Assembly (NCBI GenBank): GCA_900549655.1
Contig: UROZ01000011.1
Coordinates: 1 to 32,123, forward strand
DNA length: 32,123 bases
DNA from: an uncultured Collinsella sp.
GTDB taxonomy: Bacteria; Actinomycetota; Coriobacteriia; Coriobacteriales; Coriobacteriaceae
Reading direction: 5' to 3'
This document shows positions 1 through 7,341 of the stretch, one piece after another. Position numbers and translations under genes: made by a program. The notes beneath the pieces were generated by a model. The model had not been told where the DNA came from and did not search any database. It worked only from the letters and a program-made list of their open reading frames with translations. The stretch's first letter is position 1. Each line of letters starts with the position of its first letter.

Positions 1-1359
1 GACGGCTTTACGCCCGATGGCGATATGGTGGGCGAGGCCGAGCCCGTGGGCTTTGTGACCATCCGCGACGAGATTCGCACCTCGGCGGCCGAGACCATCG
101 GCTACTTTAACGAGCAGGGCGTGACCCTCAACGTGATCAGTGGTGACGACCCGCGTACGGTGTCGTCGATCGCGCGCGTGGTGGGCGTGCCGGGGGCGGA
201 CGCTTATGTGGACGCCACGACGCTCGATACGCCGGCCAAGCTCGACGCCGCAGTGGACCGCTACCATGTCTTTGGTCGTGTGACCCCGCAGCAGAAGCGC
301 GAGCTCGTGCAGGCGCTCAAGCGCCGCGAGCACACCGTGGCCATGACGGGCGACGGCGTCAACGACGTGCTGGCGCTCAAGGAGGCCGACTGCTCCGTGG
401 CCATGGCAGCCGGCTCCGATGCCGCGCGCAACGTGGCCGAGATCGTACTCGTCGACAACGACTTTGCCTCGATGCCCGCCGTGGTGGCCGAGGGCCGTCG
501 CTCCATCAACAACCTGCAGCGTTCGGCGTCGCTGTTCCTGACCAAGACGCTGTTCTCGATGGGCCTGGCCGCGCTGTGCATCGCGCTGCCGCCGTACCCC
601 TTCGAGCCCATCCAGATGACGCTCATTAACTTCTTCTGCATCGGCGCGCCGGGCTTTGTGTTGGGCCTGGAGCCCAACAATGCTCGCGTGAAGGGGTCAT
701 TTTTGACCAACGTGCTCAAGCGTGCACTGCCGGCGTCGATTGCGGTCATTTTGGCTGCGGCGCTCGATATCTTTGTGGCGCGCGTGTTTGGTTTTAGCCA
801 GCTCACGCTGTCTACGATGTGCCTGCTTACGTCGTGTGCGGCGAGCGTCAGCCTGATCTGGCGTATCTCGCAGCCGCTCACGCCCTTACGTGTGGTGCTC
901 TTTGTGTTTGTAGTCGCCGGCATCCTGACGGGGGTTATCGGATTCCCGGAGCTGCTGTCTATTGCCAACCTGACGATGGGTCAGATGGTTATCTTGGCTG
1001 TCATCGTGGTCTTTACCTGTTCGGTGTTCTTTAAGCTCGCCACGATGATGGATTCGCTCAAGCCGCGTCGTCGTCATGCCGCAACTGGTTTTGGCCGCGG
1101 CGTGCGCGTCCGCCTGGGTCGCGGTGGCGGCAAGGTGAGCTCGACGGGTTCGACGGCCGAGCGTTTTGCCAAGCGCGTCGCCGCCGACATGGCGCAGCGC
1201 CGCGAAGATCGCACCGCTCGCGAGGCCGAGGCCCGTGCACTCGAGGGCGTGGCCCAGGTCCAACCCAAGAAAAAGAGGAGTGCCGGAGCCAAACGCTCTC
1301 GCGTGACCAAGTCCGCCCAAGGCATCAAAGTCTCGATGCCAAGCAAAAAGAAGAAGTAG
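1..1359 (+). CDS. P-type cation-transporting ATPase, C-terminal part (5' end outside window)
   Basis: The frame is open from base 1, so the gene is cut by the window edge. The fragment covers the end of the phosphorylation (HAD) domain and the C-terminal membrane domain of a P-type ATPase, which moves a cation across the membrane at the cost of ATP. The hinge motif TGDGVND starts at about residue 116 of the fragment, followed by the ADCSVAMAAGSDAARN segment typical of HAD-IC P-type ATPases. Several hydrophobic helices follow (about residues 175-345). The DKTGT phosphorylation site lies upstream and is not visible, and the transported ion cannot be read from this part. The arrangement resembles CtpE-like (calcium) pumps of actinobacteria, but that is only a guess. 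The protein ends in an unusual tail of about 100 residues that is strongly basic and finishes in KKKK. Confidence 0.9.
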   Translation, partial: DGFTPDGDMVGEAEPVGFVTIRDEIRTSAAETIGYFNEQGVTLNVISGDDPRTVSSIARVVGVPGADAYVDATTLDTPAKLDAAVDRYHVFGRVTPQQKRELVQALKRREHTVAMTGDGVNDVLALKEADCSVAMAAGSDAARNVAEIVLVDNDFASMPAVVAEGRRSINNLQRSASLFLTKTLFSMGLAALCIALPPYPFEPIQMTLINFFCIGAPGFVLGLEPNNARVKGSFLTNVLKRALPASIAVILAAALDIFVARVFGFSQLTLSTMCLLTSCAASVSLIWRISQPLTPLRVVLFVFVVAGILTGVIGFPELLSIANLTMGQMVILAVIVVFTCSVFFKLATMMDSLKPRRRHAATGFGRGVRVRLGRGGGKVSSTGSTAERFAKRVAADMAQRREDRTAREAEARALEGVAQVQPKKKRSAGAKRSRVTKSAQGIKVSMPSKKKK

Positions 1360-1413
1360 CTACGCGCCCTGGCGATGTTGAATTGGTGCCTTGTTCCTGT
1401 GGGGCCGTGGCGA

Positions 1414-1422
1414 TGTTATGCT
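1414..1422 (+). promoter_or_regulatory. Extended -10 promoter candidate for the zinc-ribbon gene
   Basis: TGT followed by TATGCT forms an extended -10 element in the gap between the ATPase gene and the zinc-ribbon gene. A TTGTTC hexamer lies at 1391-1396, but its spacing to the -10 (20 bases) is long, so the -35 is doubtful. The call rests on sequence pattern alone. Confidence 0.35.
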
Positions 1423-1462
1423 CTAACCTCGATTGTTTGAATTGCTTCGAAAAGAGGATGCC

Positions 1463-2605
1463 GTGATCTGCCCGCATTGCCTTAAGACTATCGAGGACGG
1501 CGCCTCGTTCTGCCCCTACTGCAACGCCTATGTGGGTCCGGGCGATGGTCCCGAGCACACCGAGTTCGTGTTCTGTGAGGGCTGCGGTGCCCGTCTTTCT
1601 CCGCATGACCGTACGTGCTCCAAATGCGGACGCCCCGCTCCGGGTATCCTCTCCGAGGACGCGGCCGCATCCGACTTGGCTGCGGGCCGCACGGCGGGTT
1701 TTCCGCGCCTAACGCAAGAGCAGATCGATACCGAGGTGCCGCATGCGCCGGCCTCTGCCGCTGCGGTGCTTTCGGACGCCGCCGATCCTAACGAGACCTG
1801 CGTGCTGCCGGCTTTCGATAAGGATTTCGGTATTCCCAAGGTCGATATTCCCACGCCGGTTTCCCTGCACGACGATGCTCAAAAACCCAAGCGCAAGGTG
1901 CATCCCGACGAGGACGCTTATCACAAGCACAAGCGTCATATCCCTAAGCCGCTCATCGTCATCGCGATCCTTGCCTTTGTGTGCGGTGGTGCCTATTGGT
2001 TCGTGACGACCGATCCCATGGGTGTCATGCCTGGCTTCTATGACCAGTTTGGCCAAGCCGCGCAGACGACCTTCCCCACGCGCCAAAAGGGCGAGGCGAC
2101 TGAGGACGATACCAAGCAGGACGATTCTGCCGAGGTGGTCCAGGAAGAAACCGTGCTGACCGATGATCAGCTCTATACCAGGCTCGACGGTCTGTATCAG
2201 ACCATCGTGTCCTACGGCGACGAGGACCAGATCGGCGAGGTCATCGATTCCTTTAACAACGGTTATCTCCGAACGCCGCTGTCCACCCGTCAGGAGCTGT
2301 CGCAGAGTGCCTACGCCCTGCGCGACCAGATCAAAAAGACGCAAGATGAGCTCAACAACCTTAAGTACCAGGACGATACGGTCTATGCGGACGACATCGC
2401 CCACTTAAAGCAGCTTGTCGAGTGGATGTACGAGCGTGTCGACGTGATCTGCCAGAGTTGGGACATCTCGCTGGCCATTCCCGATGGCGAGTCGATGAGT
2501 TCCCACCAAAGCGAGATCCTGGCTCCCATCGCGCAGGGCGGCAACAGCGCGCTGAACCAGTACGACGCCAATGTGGGTTCCTGGAAGCCGCAGCAGCGTT
2601 CCTAA
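1463..2605 (+). CDS. Zinc-ribbon membrane protein of unknown function
   Basis: The frame extends upstream to a TTG at 1433, but GTG at 1463 is the better start: AGAGG sits five bases before it, and the protein then begins directly with the first zinc knuckle. Two CxxC pairs (C3/C6 and C17/C20) form one zinc ribbon; a second is at C38/C41 and C52/C55. A low-complexity acidic and proline-containing stretch follows, then one transmembrane helix (about residues 163-182), and then a mainly helical, Gln/Glu-rich C-terminal domain that should lie outside the membrane. The layout (cytoplasmic zinc ribbons, one helix, extracytoplasmic domain) is common in Gram-positive proteins of unknown role. No catalytic motif is visible. 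It has its own probable promoter. Confidence 0.8.
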   Translation: MICPHCLKTIEDGASFCPYCNAYVGPGDGPEHTEFVFCEGCGARLSPHDRTCSKCGRPAPGILSEDAAASDLAAGRTAGFPRLTQEQIDTEVPHAPASAAAVLSDAADPNETCVLPAFDKDFGIPKVDIPTPVSLHDDAQKPKRKVHPDEDAYHKHKRHIPKPLIVIAILAFVCGGAYWFVTTDPMGVMPGFYDQFGQAAQTTFPTRQKGEATEDDTKQDDSAEVVQEETVLTDDQLYTRLDGLYQTIVSYGDEDQIGEVIDSFNNGYLRTPLSTRQELSQSAYALRDQIKKTQDELNNLKYQDDTVYADDIAHLKQLVEWMYERVDVICQSWDISLAIPDGESMSSHQSEILAPIAQGGNSALNQYDANVGSWKPQQRS

Positions 2606-2643
2606 AATTAGTTCGCCATAGTCGGCATAACCTACGTGCGCAA

Positions 2644-2673
2644 TTGATGTAAGCCTGTGCTTATTGCTACAAT
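2644..2673 (+). promoter_or_regulatory. Sigma-70-type promoter for the cyclophilin gene
   Basis: TTGATG at 2644-2649 and TACAAT at 2668-2673 are separated by 18 bases, and TGC just before the -10 adds an extended -10 element. The start codon of the cyclophilin gene is 40 bases further on, behind AGGAAGGA. Confidence 0.65.
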
Positions 2674-2712
2674 TCGTACAAATATGCTTTAAACGCACGA
2701 GGAAGGAACCAC

Positions 2713-3255
2713 ATGTTTGGTTTTAAGAAAGAGCTCTACACGCCCGAGTATCAGCTTGCCGGCGACGAGTGCGCCGTAATCGAGACGTCGAAGGGTACCA
2801 TCAAGGTCAAGTTTGACGGCGAGGGCGCTCCCATTCATGTCGCGAACTTCTGCGAGCTTTCCACGATGGGTTTCTACGATGGCCTTAAGTTCCATCGCTA
2901 TGTTCCCGGCTTCGTCATTCAGGGCGGCGACCCCAATACCCGCGATATGTCCGGCGCCGACGTCGCTGCCGGTCTTGAGGGCCCTGACGGCATGCCCGGT
3001 ACCGGTGGTCCCGGCTACTGCATCAAGGGCGAGTTTGCCACCAATCCGCGCAACAGCCATGTCGATGGTGCCCTTGCCATGGCACGCTCCATGGACCCCG
3101 ATTCCGCGGGTTCGCAGTTCTACTTCTGCCTGGGTGCCCAGCATAACCTCGATTCCGGTTACACCGTCTTTGGTACCACGGTCGAGGGTCTCGATGTGAT
3201 TTCACAGCTGCGTGCCGGCGACGAGATCGTCCATGTCGAGATCGTTCACGAGTAA
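2713..3255 (+). CDS. Peptidyl-prolyl cis-trans isomerase, cyclophilin type
   Basis: This is a single-domain cyclophilin of 180 residues, which catalyses cis-trans isomerisation of X-Pro peptide bonds. The signature stretch FHRYVPGFVIQGGDP contains the catalytic Arg and the F/Q substrate-pocket residues; further on SAGSQFYFCLG supplies the second half of the active-site groove. There is no signal peptide or lipobox, so it is expected in the cytoplasm. The start is ATG with AGGAAGGA seven bases upstream. It probably shares a transcript with the TPR gene, which begins 11 bases after its stop. Confidence 0.95.
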   Translation: MFGFKKELYTPEYQLAGDECAVIETSKGTIKVKFDGEGAPIHVANFCELSTMGFYDGLKFHRYVPGFVIQGGDPNTRDMSGADVAAGLEGPDGMPGTGGPGYCIKGEFATNPRNSHVDGALAMARSMDPDSAGSQFYFCLGAQHNLDSGYTVFGTTVEGLDVISQLRAGDEIVHVEIVHE

Positions 3256-3266
3256 AGGGGACTTCC

Positions 3267-4571
3267 TTGAATAGCCAGCTGATCCAACAGGGCCGCGCCG
3301 CTTACCGCGCGGGTGATTTTTCCGCTGCAGCCCAGATGCTTGGGGCGGCAAAGACTCCCGATGAGATTATGGGCGAGGCCGATCACCTTCGTGGCAACGC
3401 CTTGATGCACCTGGGCATGTATGCCGAGGCCGCCGAGGCTTATGCTGCCGCCCTCAACGACGGCACCTACGGCAAGCGCGGCGCGCTGCTCACCAACCGC
3501 GGCAAGGCGCTCGCCGCCGTGGGCGACTACACGACGGCCGCCCAGGCGTTCTCTGCTGCTACGCAGGATGCTTCCTATGCCACGCCGTTCAAGGCCTATC
3601 TGGGCCTGGGTAACGCGCTGTTCCAGTCGGGCGACTATGCCAACGCAGGTACTGCCTTCCGTCAGGCCGCCATCGACGGCGCCAATCCGGCTCCTGCCGC
3701 CGCACTGGGCGAGCTTGGTCGTTGCTTCATTAAGCTCGGCCGTCCGGCGGATGCCGTGGAGACCTACCGCACGGCTATCGACTTTGCCGGCCCCCGCGAC
3801 GATACGCGTGCGCTCAACGCCGGCATGGGTCAGGCACTTTCTGCCGCCGGCCGTCCCTCCGACGCACTCGACGCCTTTAACGCCGCTACTGCCGATGGCA
3901 TCTACCAGCTCACCTCCGAGCAGGCCGATGAGCTTGCCCGCGTGCACGATTCGCTTGCCGCGCTGTCTGCCCAGACGGCTATGGCCACGGCTCCGGCGCC
4001 CGCGATGGACGCTCCTGCCGTCGATCCGCTCGATCCTACGGGCGCGACCGGTCAGTTTATGCCCGATCCCTCGGACACCGGCTTCTTTACGCTGTCCGAG
4101 TCCGAGATGGTCCAGCAGGACCGTCAGGATCGTAAGCAGGCCAAGGTCCGTCGTCGCCATCGCCACACGGGTCTCAAAGTCTTCATCGTGCTGCTTCTGC
4201 TCATTTTGATCGCCGCGGGCGGTCTGGGCTTTGCCTACACGCGCGGCTTTGGCTTCCCGTCCCAGGAGTCTGTCGTTACCGATCTGTTCCAGGCTGCCGG
4301 CGACGGTGACACCGCAAAGGCCGAGTCTTACCTGGCCTCGAGCCTGTCCGAGGACGCCAAATCGATGATCATCTCCTCGATTCCGCAGGGTGCCACCGTG
4401 TCCGTCGAGGGCATGGATCAGTCCATGACCGAGACGGCCGCCAAGGTGAAGGCATCGCTGTCCAAGGGCGGCGAGCAGGAGTACACCGTCAAATTCGTGC
4501 GCTCCGACAACCATATCGGCTGGGCCGTTTCCTCGCTCGATATGGATTTCTCGGCTGCTGACAACCAGTAG
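3267..4571 (+). CDS. Tetratricopeptide-repeat membrane protein
   Basis: The start is TTG with AAGGGG six bases upstream. The N-terminal two thirds (about residues 1-225) are Ala-rich helical TPR repeats, with recurring patterns such as A-x-A-Y-x-A-A and G-x-A-L-x-x-x-G-D-Y-x-x-A, a fold used to bind partner proteins. A Pro/Asp-rich linker, a basic stretch (KVRRRHRHTG) and one transmembrane helix (about residues 304-325) follow. A C-terminal domain of about 110 residues should lie outside the cell. The TPRs would therefore be cytoplasmic and the protein could bridge a cytoplasmic complex to the envelope. It sits immediately upstream of the elongasome genes, which hints at an envelope role, but no function can be assigned from sequence. 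Confidence 0.8.
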   Translation: MNSQLIQQGRAAYRAGDFSAAAQMLGAAKTPDEIMGEADHLRGNALMHLGMYAEAAEAYAAALNDGTYGKRGALLTNRGKALAAVGDYTTAAQAFSAATQDASYATPFKAYLGLGNALFQSGDYANAGTAFRQAAIDGANPAPAAALGELGRCFIKLGRPADAVETYRTAIDFAGPRDDTRALNAGMGQALSAAGRPSDALDAFNAATADGIYQLTSEQADELARVHDSLAALSAQTAMATAPAPAMDAPAVDPLDPTGATGQFMPDPSDTGFFTLSESEMVQQDRQDRKQAKVRRRHRHTGLKVFIVLLLLILIAAGGLGFAYTRGFGFPSQESVVTDLFQAAGDGDTAKAESYLASSLSEDAKSMIISSIPQGATVSVEGMDQSMTETAAKVKASLSKGGEQEYTVKFVRSDNHIGWAVSSLDMDFSAADNQ

Positions 4572-4593
4572 TGACCTTATGGGATTTAGCTTT

Positions 4594-4626
4594 GCCCGGC
4601 GCTTCACCGCAAGTGAGGTGCCGGGC
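4594..4626 (+). terminator. Strong hairpin between the TPR gene and mreB
   Basis: GCCCGGC (4594-4600) pairs perfectly with GCCGGGC (4620-4626), and the inner arms CTTCAC/GTGAGG extend the stem with one G-U-type pair. The hairpin lies 23 bases past the TPR stop. It lacks a real T run (TTGCGC follows), so it may be a weak or Rho-assisted terminator or an mRNA-stabilising structure. Confidence 0.5.
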
Positions 4627-4686
4627 TTGCGCTAGTATCATGAGCTAGTAGTTTTCCAGCAATCATCCAACACATCAGGAGTTGCG

Positions 4687-5730
4687 TTGTTTTCTTTGAT
4701 GGATATGTTCTTTGGTAGCTATGCGGGCGATCTTGCCATCGACCTCGGCACCGCAAATACGCTTGTCTCCGTGCGCGGCAAGGGCATCGTCATTCGCGAG
4801 CCCTCTGTCGTCGCCATCGACAAGAACGACGAGCGCATCCTGGCGGTCGGTATCGAGGCAAAGCGCATGCTCGGCCGTACGCCCGGCAACATCGTGGCCG
4901 TTCGTCCCCTGAAGGACGGCGTCATCGCTGACTTCGATGTTACCGAGGCTATGCTTCGCTACTTTATCGACAAGGCGTCCGAGAAGCGCTATCCGTGGAC
5001 CCCGCGTCCGCGCGTTGTCGTCTGCGTTCCCTCCGGCGTCACGTCGGTCGAGAAGCGTGCTGTCTTTGAGGCCACGATCCAGGCTGGCGCTCGCCAGGCC
5101 TACCTGATCGAGGAGCCCATGGCCGCCGCTATCGGCGCCGATCTGCCCGTCGAGGAACCCACCGGCTCCATGGTTATCGACATCGGCGGCGGTACCACCG
5201 AGGTTGCCGTTATTGCTATGGGCGGCATCGTCGTCTCGCAGTCCATCCGTATTGCCGGCGACGAGTTCGATCAGGCTATCCTCACGCACGTTCGAGATGC
5301 CTACAACCTGGCCATCGGCGAGCGTACGGCAGAGGACATCAAGATCAAGGTCGGTTCCGCCGTGCCGCTCAAGGACGAGCTCGACGTCGAGGTCAACGGC
5401 CGCGACGTGATCACCGGTCTGCCCAAGACCGTACGCATCGAGAGCGAGGAGATTCGTCGCGCACTCAACAAGCCGCTCGACGAGATGGCCAAGGCCGTCA
5501 AGGACGCACTCGATGCCACGCCGCCCGATCTTGCCTCGGACCTTATGTACTACGGCATTTTGCTGACTGGTGGCGGCGCGCTGCTGCGCGGTCTCGACGT
5601 GCGCCTGCGCGATGAGACCGGCGTTTCGGTCAACGTCAGCCCCACGGCGCTCGATAACGTTGTTAACGGCTGTGCCCGCGTGCTCGAGGCCAATGCGTTT
5701 GATGGCGGCTTCGTCCAGACCAATGCTTAA
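4687..5730 (+). CDS. mreB: Rod-shape-determining actin homologue MreB
   Basis: MreB forms membrane-bound filaments that position the cell-wall elongation machinery. The actin-fold nucleotide-binding motifs are all present: phosphate 1 (AIDLGTANT, near the N-terminus), phosphate 2 (VIDIGGGTTEVAV) and the adenosine motif (LLTGGGALLRGL). At 347 residues it has the normal family length. The start is TTG at 4687 with AGGAG five bases upstream; the internal ATG at 4699 is too far from that site. It heads the run mreB-mreC-mreD-PBP2-rodA, the conserved elongasome operon. mreC starts 21 bases after its stop. Confidence 0.97.
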   Translation: MFSLMDMFFGSYAGDLAIDLGTANTLVSVRGKGIVIREPSVVAIDKNDERILAVGIEAKRMLGRTPGNIVAVRPLKDGVIADFDVTEAMLRYFIDKASEKRYPWTPRPRVVVCVPSGVTSVEKRAVFEATIQAGARQAYLIEEPMAAAIGADLPVEEPTGSMVIDIGGGTTEVAVIAMGGIVVSQSIRIAGDEFDQAILTHVRDAYNLAIGERTAEDIKIKVGSAVPLKDELDVEVNGRDVITGLPKTVRIESEEIRRALNKPLDEMAKAVKDALDATPPDLASDLMYYGILLTGGGALLRGLDVRLRDETGVSVNVSPTALDNVVNGCARVLEANAFDGGFVQTNA

Positions 5731-5751
5731 TTTCCAAAAGGTGGATTCCAT

Positions 5752-6750
5752 TTGGCACGATCTTCGGGTTTCTCCACAAATCTGAATACCAAGCGACAAT
5801 CAACGGGTATGCGCCCGTTGATTGTTTTCAGCCTGATTTCGGTGTTGCTGCTCACGTTTTACATCCGCGAGGGCGAGGCAGGACCGATTCATGCCGTGCG
5901 TTCGGGCGTAACGACGATTACCTCGCCGGTGCGCTTTGTGGGCTCGGCTGTGGCGGCTCCCTTCAATGCGATCGGCAACGTGTTCTCTAACCTTACGGCG
6001 TCGCAGGACACGCTTGACGATCTTAAGAAGCAAAACGAGGAACTGACCTCTAAGGTTGCTGAGCTCTCCGAGGCTCAAAAGACCGCCGAGCGTCTGGAGG
6101 GGCTGGTCGGCCTGCAGTCGACCTATAACCTCAAATCGACCGCAGCTCGTATTGTTGGTGCCTCGGGCGATGCCTGGACCTCGACCGTCACCATCGACAA
6201 GGGCTCTGCCGACGGCCTTATCATCAACATGCCCGTGACGAGTTCTGCCGGTGTTATCGGCCAGATTATCGAGGTATCGGCCAAAACGTCGACCGTGCGC
6301 CTGATTGGCGACGAGAACTCGGGCGTGTCCGCTATGGTGCAGGACACGCGCGCCCAGGGCATGCTGCAGGGTCAGGCTGACGGCACGCTGCGTCTTGAGT
6401 ACGTGAGCGTCGACTCCGACGTTAAAGTCGGCGACATCATCGTGACCTCCGGCATTGGCGGTGTGTTCCCTAAGGGTCTACCGCTCGGCACCGTCTCGTC
6501 GGTTGAGAAATCTGCAAACGACGTGTACTACACCATTGTGGTGCGCGCTCAGATCACGGCCGAGAACAACGAGGAAGTGCTGGTCATTACCTCGCTGACC
6601 GACGAACAGTCGGCCTCGGATGAGGACGTGAGCACGGCCAACAGCACGCCGCAGGGAACGTCGCGCGATGCTGCGACCAAGACGAAGGACGAGAGCTCGG
6701 ATGACAGTTCCGACACGTCCGAGACGACCGATTCTGGCTCGAACGAATAG
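5752..6750 (+). CDS. mreC: Rod-shape-determining protein MreC
   Basis: MreC is a bitopic membrane protein that links MreB to PBP2 and activates it. One N-terminal transmembrane helix (about residues 22-40, PLIVFSLISVLLLTFYI) is followed by a coiled coil rich in Asp, Lys and Glu (about residues 80-118) and the paired beta domain typical of MreC. The last 60 or so residues form a Ser/Thr/Asp/Glu-rich disordered tail. The start is TTG with AGGTGG seven bases upstream; the next in-frame ATG would remove the N-terminal cytoplasmic residues. Confidence 0.95.
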   Translation: MARSSGFSTNLNTKRQSTGMRPLIVFSLISVLLLTFYIREGEAGPIHAVRSGVTTITSPVRFVGSAVAAPFNAIGNVFSNLTASQDTLDDLKKQNEELTSKVAELSEAQKTAERLEGLVGLQSTYNLKSTAARIVGASGDAWTSTVTIDKGSADGLIINMPVTSSAGVIGQIIEVSAKTSTVRLIGDENSGVSAMVQDTRAQGMLQGQADGTLRLEYVSVDSDVKVGDIIVTSGIGGVFPKGLPLGTVSSVEKSANDVYYTIVVRAQITAENNEEVLVITSLTDEQSASDEDVSTANSTPQGTSRDAATKTKDESSDDSSDTSETTDSGSNE

Positions 6751-6761
6751 GGGGCATGTCC

Positions 6762-7328
6762 ATGGATCTACACGAGCAGGGGATGAGCTCCCGCACGTTT
6801 GTAATCGCCGCCATCGTGTGCGTGCTGCTGCAGGCAGGCCTGGCACCGCAGGTCTCCATTGCGGGCGGTCGCGTCAACTTTATGATTATCCTGGTGTGCC
6901 TAAGCGTGTTCTCGGGCGACCCGACCCGTGCCGTCGTGTGCGGTTTTTGCAGCGGCTTGTTCTATGACCTGTCCGCTGCCGTGCCGGTGGGCGTTATGTC
7001 GTTCCTGCTGACCGTGGGTTCTTTTGCCCTGGTGCATAGCGCTGCCGGTCAGACGGGCGGTGCCCCGAGTGCGCGCGGCATCACGGTGGGCGCCTTCGCG
7101 TTCGTCATTAATGTGATCTACAGCATCATCTTGCTGTTTATGGGTTTGGAGACGAGCTTTGTCGTGGCGATCTTCGGCCATGCGCTGCCGTCTTCGATCC
7201 TGACGGGTCTGGTTGCCATTCCGTTTTTGATGTCCGGCGTCGTGCCGCAGTCCGGTTATGGATTCTCCCCACGTGGCGGACGCCAGACGGGCATGCGCTT
7301 TAAGCCCAAGACCCGTAAGCTCAAATAG
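6762..7328 (+). CDS. mreD: Rod-shape-determining protein MreD
   Basis: This is a small polytopic membrane protein of about 188 residues with five to six hydrophobic helices, encoded directly between mreC and PBP2 as in most mre operons. Family members support MreC and PBP2 in lateral wall synthesis. Two ATGs are possible, 6756 and 6762. The second has the run of five G residues at a suitable seven-base distance, so I prefer it. The sequence itself is poorly conserved, as usual for MreD, so the name rests on size, topology and position. Confidence 0.9.
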   Translation: MDLHEQGMSSRTFVIAAIVCVLLQAGLAPQVSIAGGRVNFMIILVCLSVFSGDPTRAVVCGFCSGLFYDLSAAVPVGVMSFLLTVGSFALVHSAAGQTGGAPSARGITVGAFAFVINVIYSIILLFMGLETSFVVAIFGHALPSSILTGLVAIPFLMSGVVPQSGYGFSPRGGRQTGMRFKPKTRKLK

Positions 7329-7341
7329 GGGAGGCTCGTAG

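Noticed and set aside
3246..4607. A 453-codon antisense frame across the TPR gene
   Set aside because: The + strand shows TPR repeats and a clean transmembrane helix with a ribosome site; the antisense product is Arg/Gly/His-rich noise.
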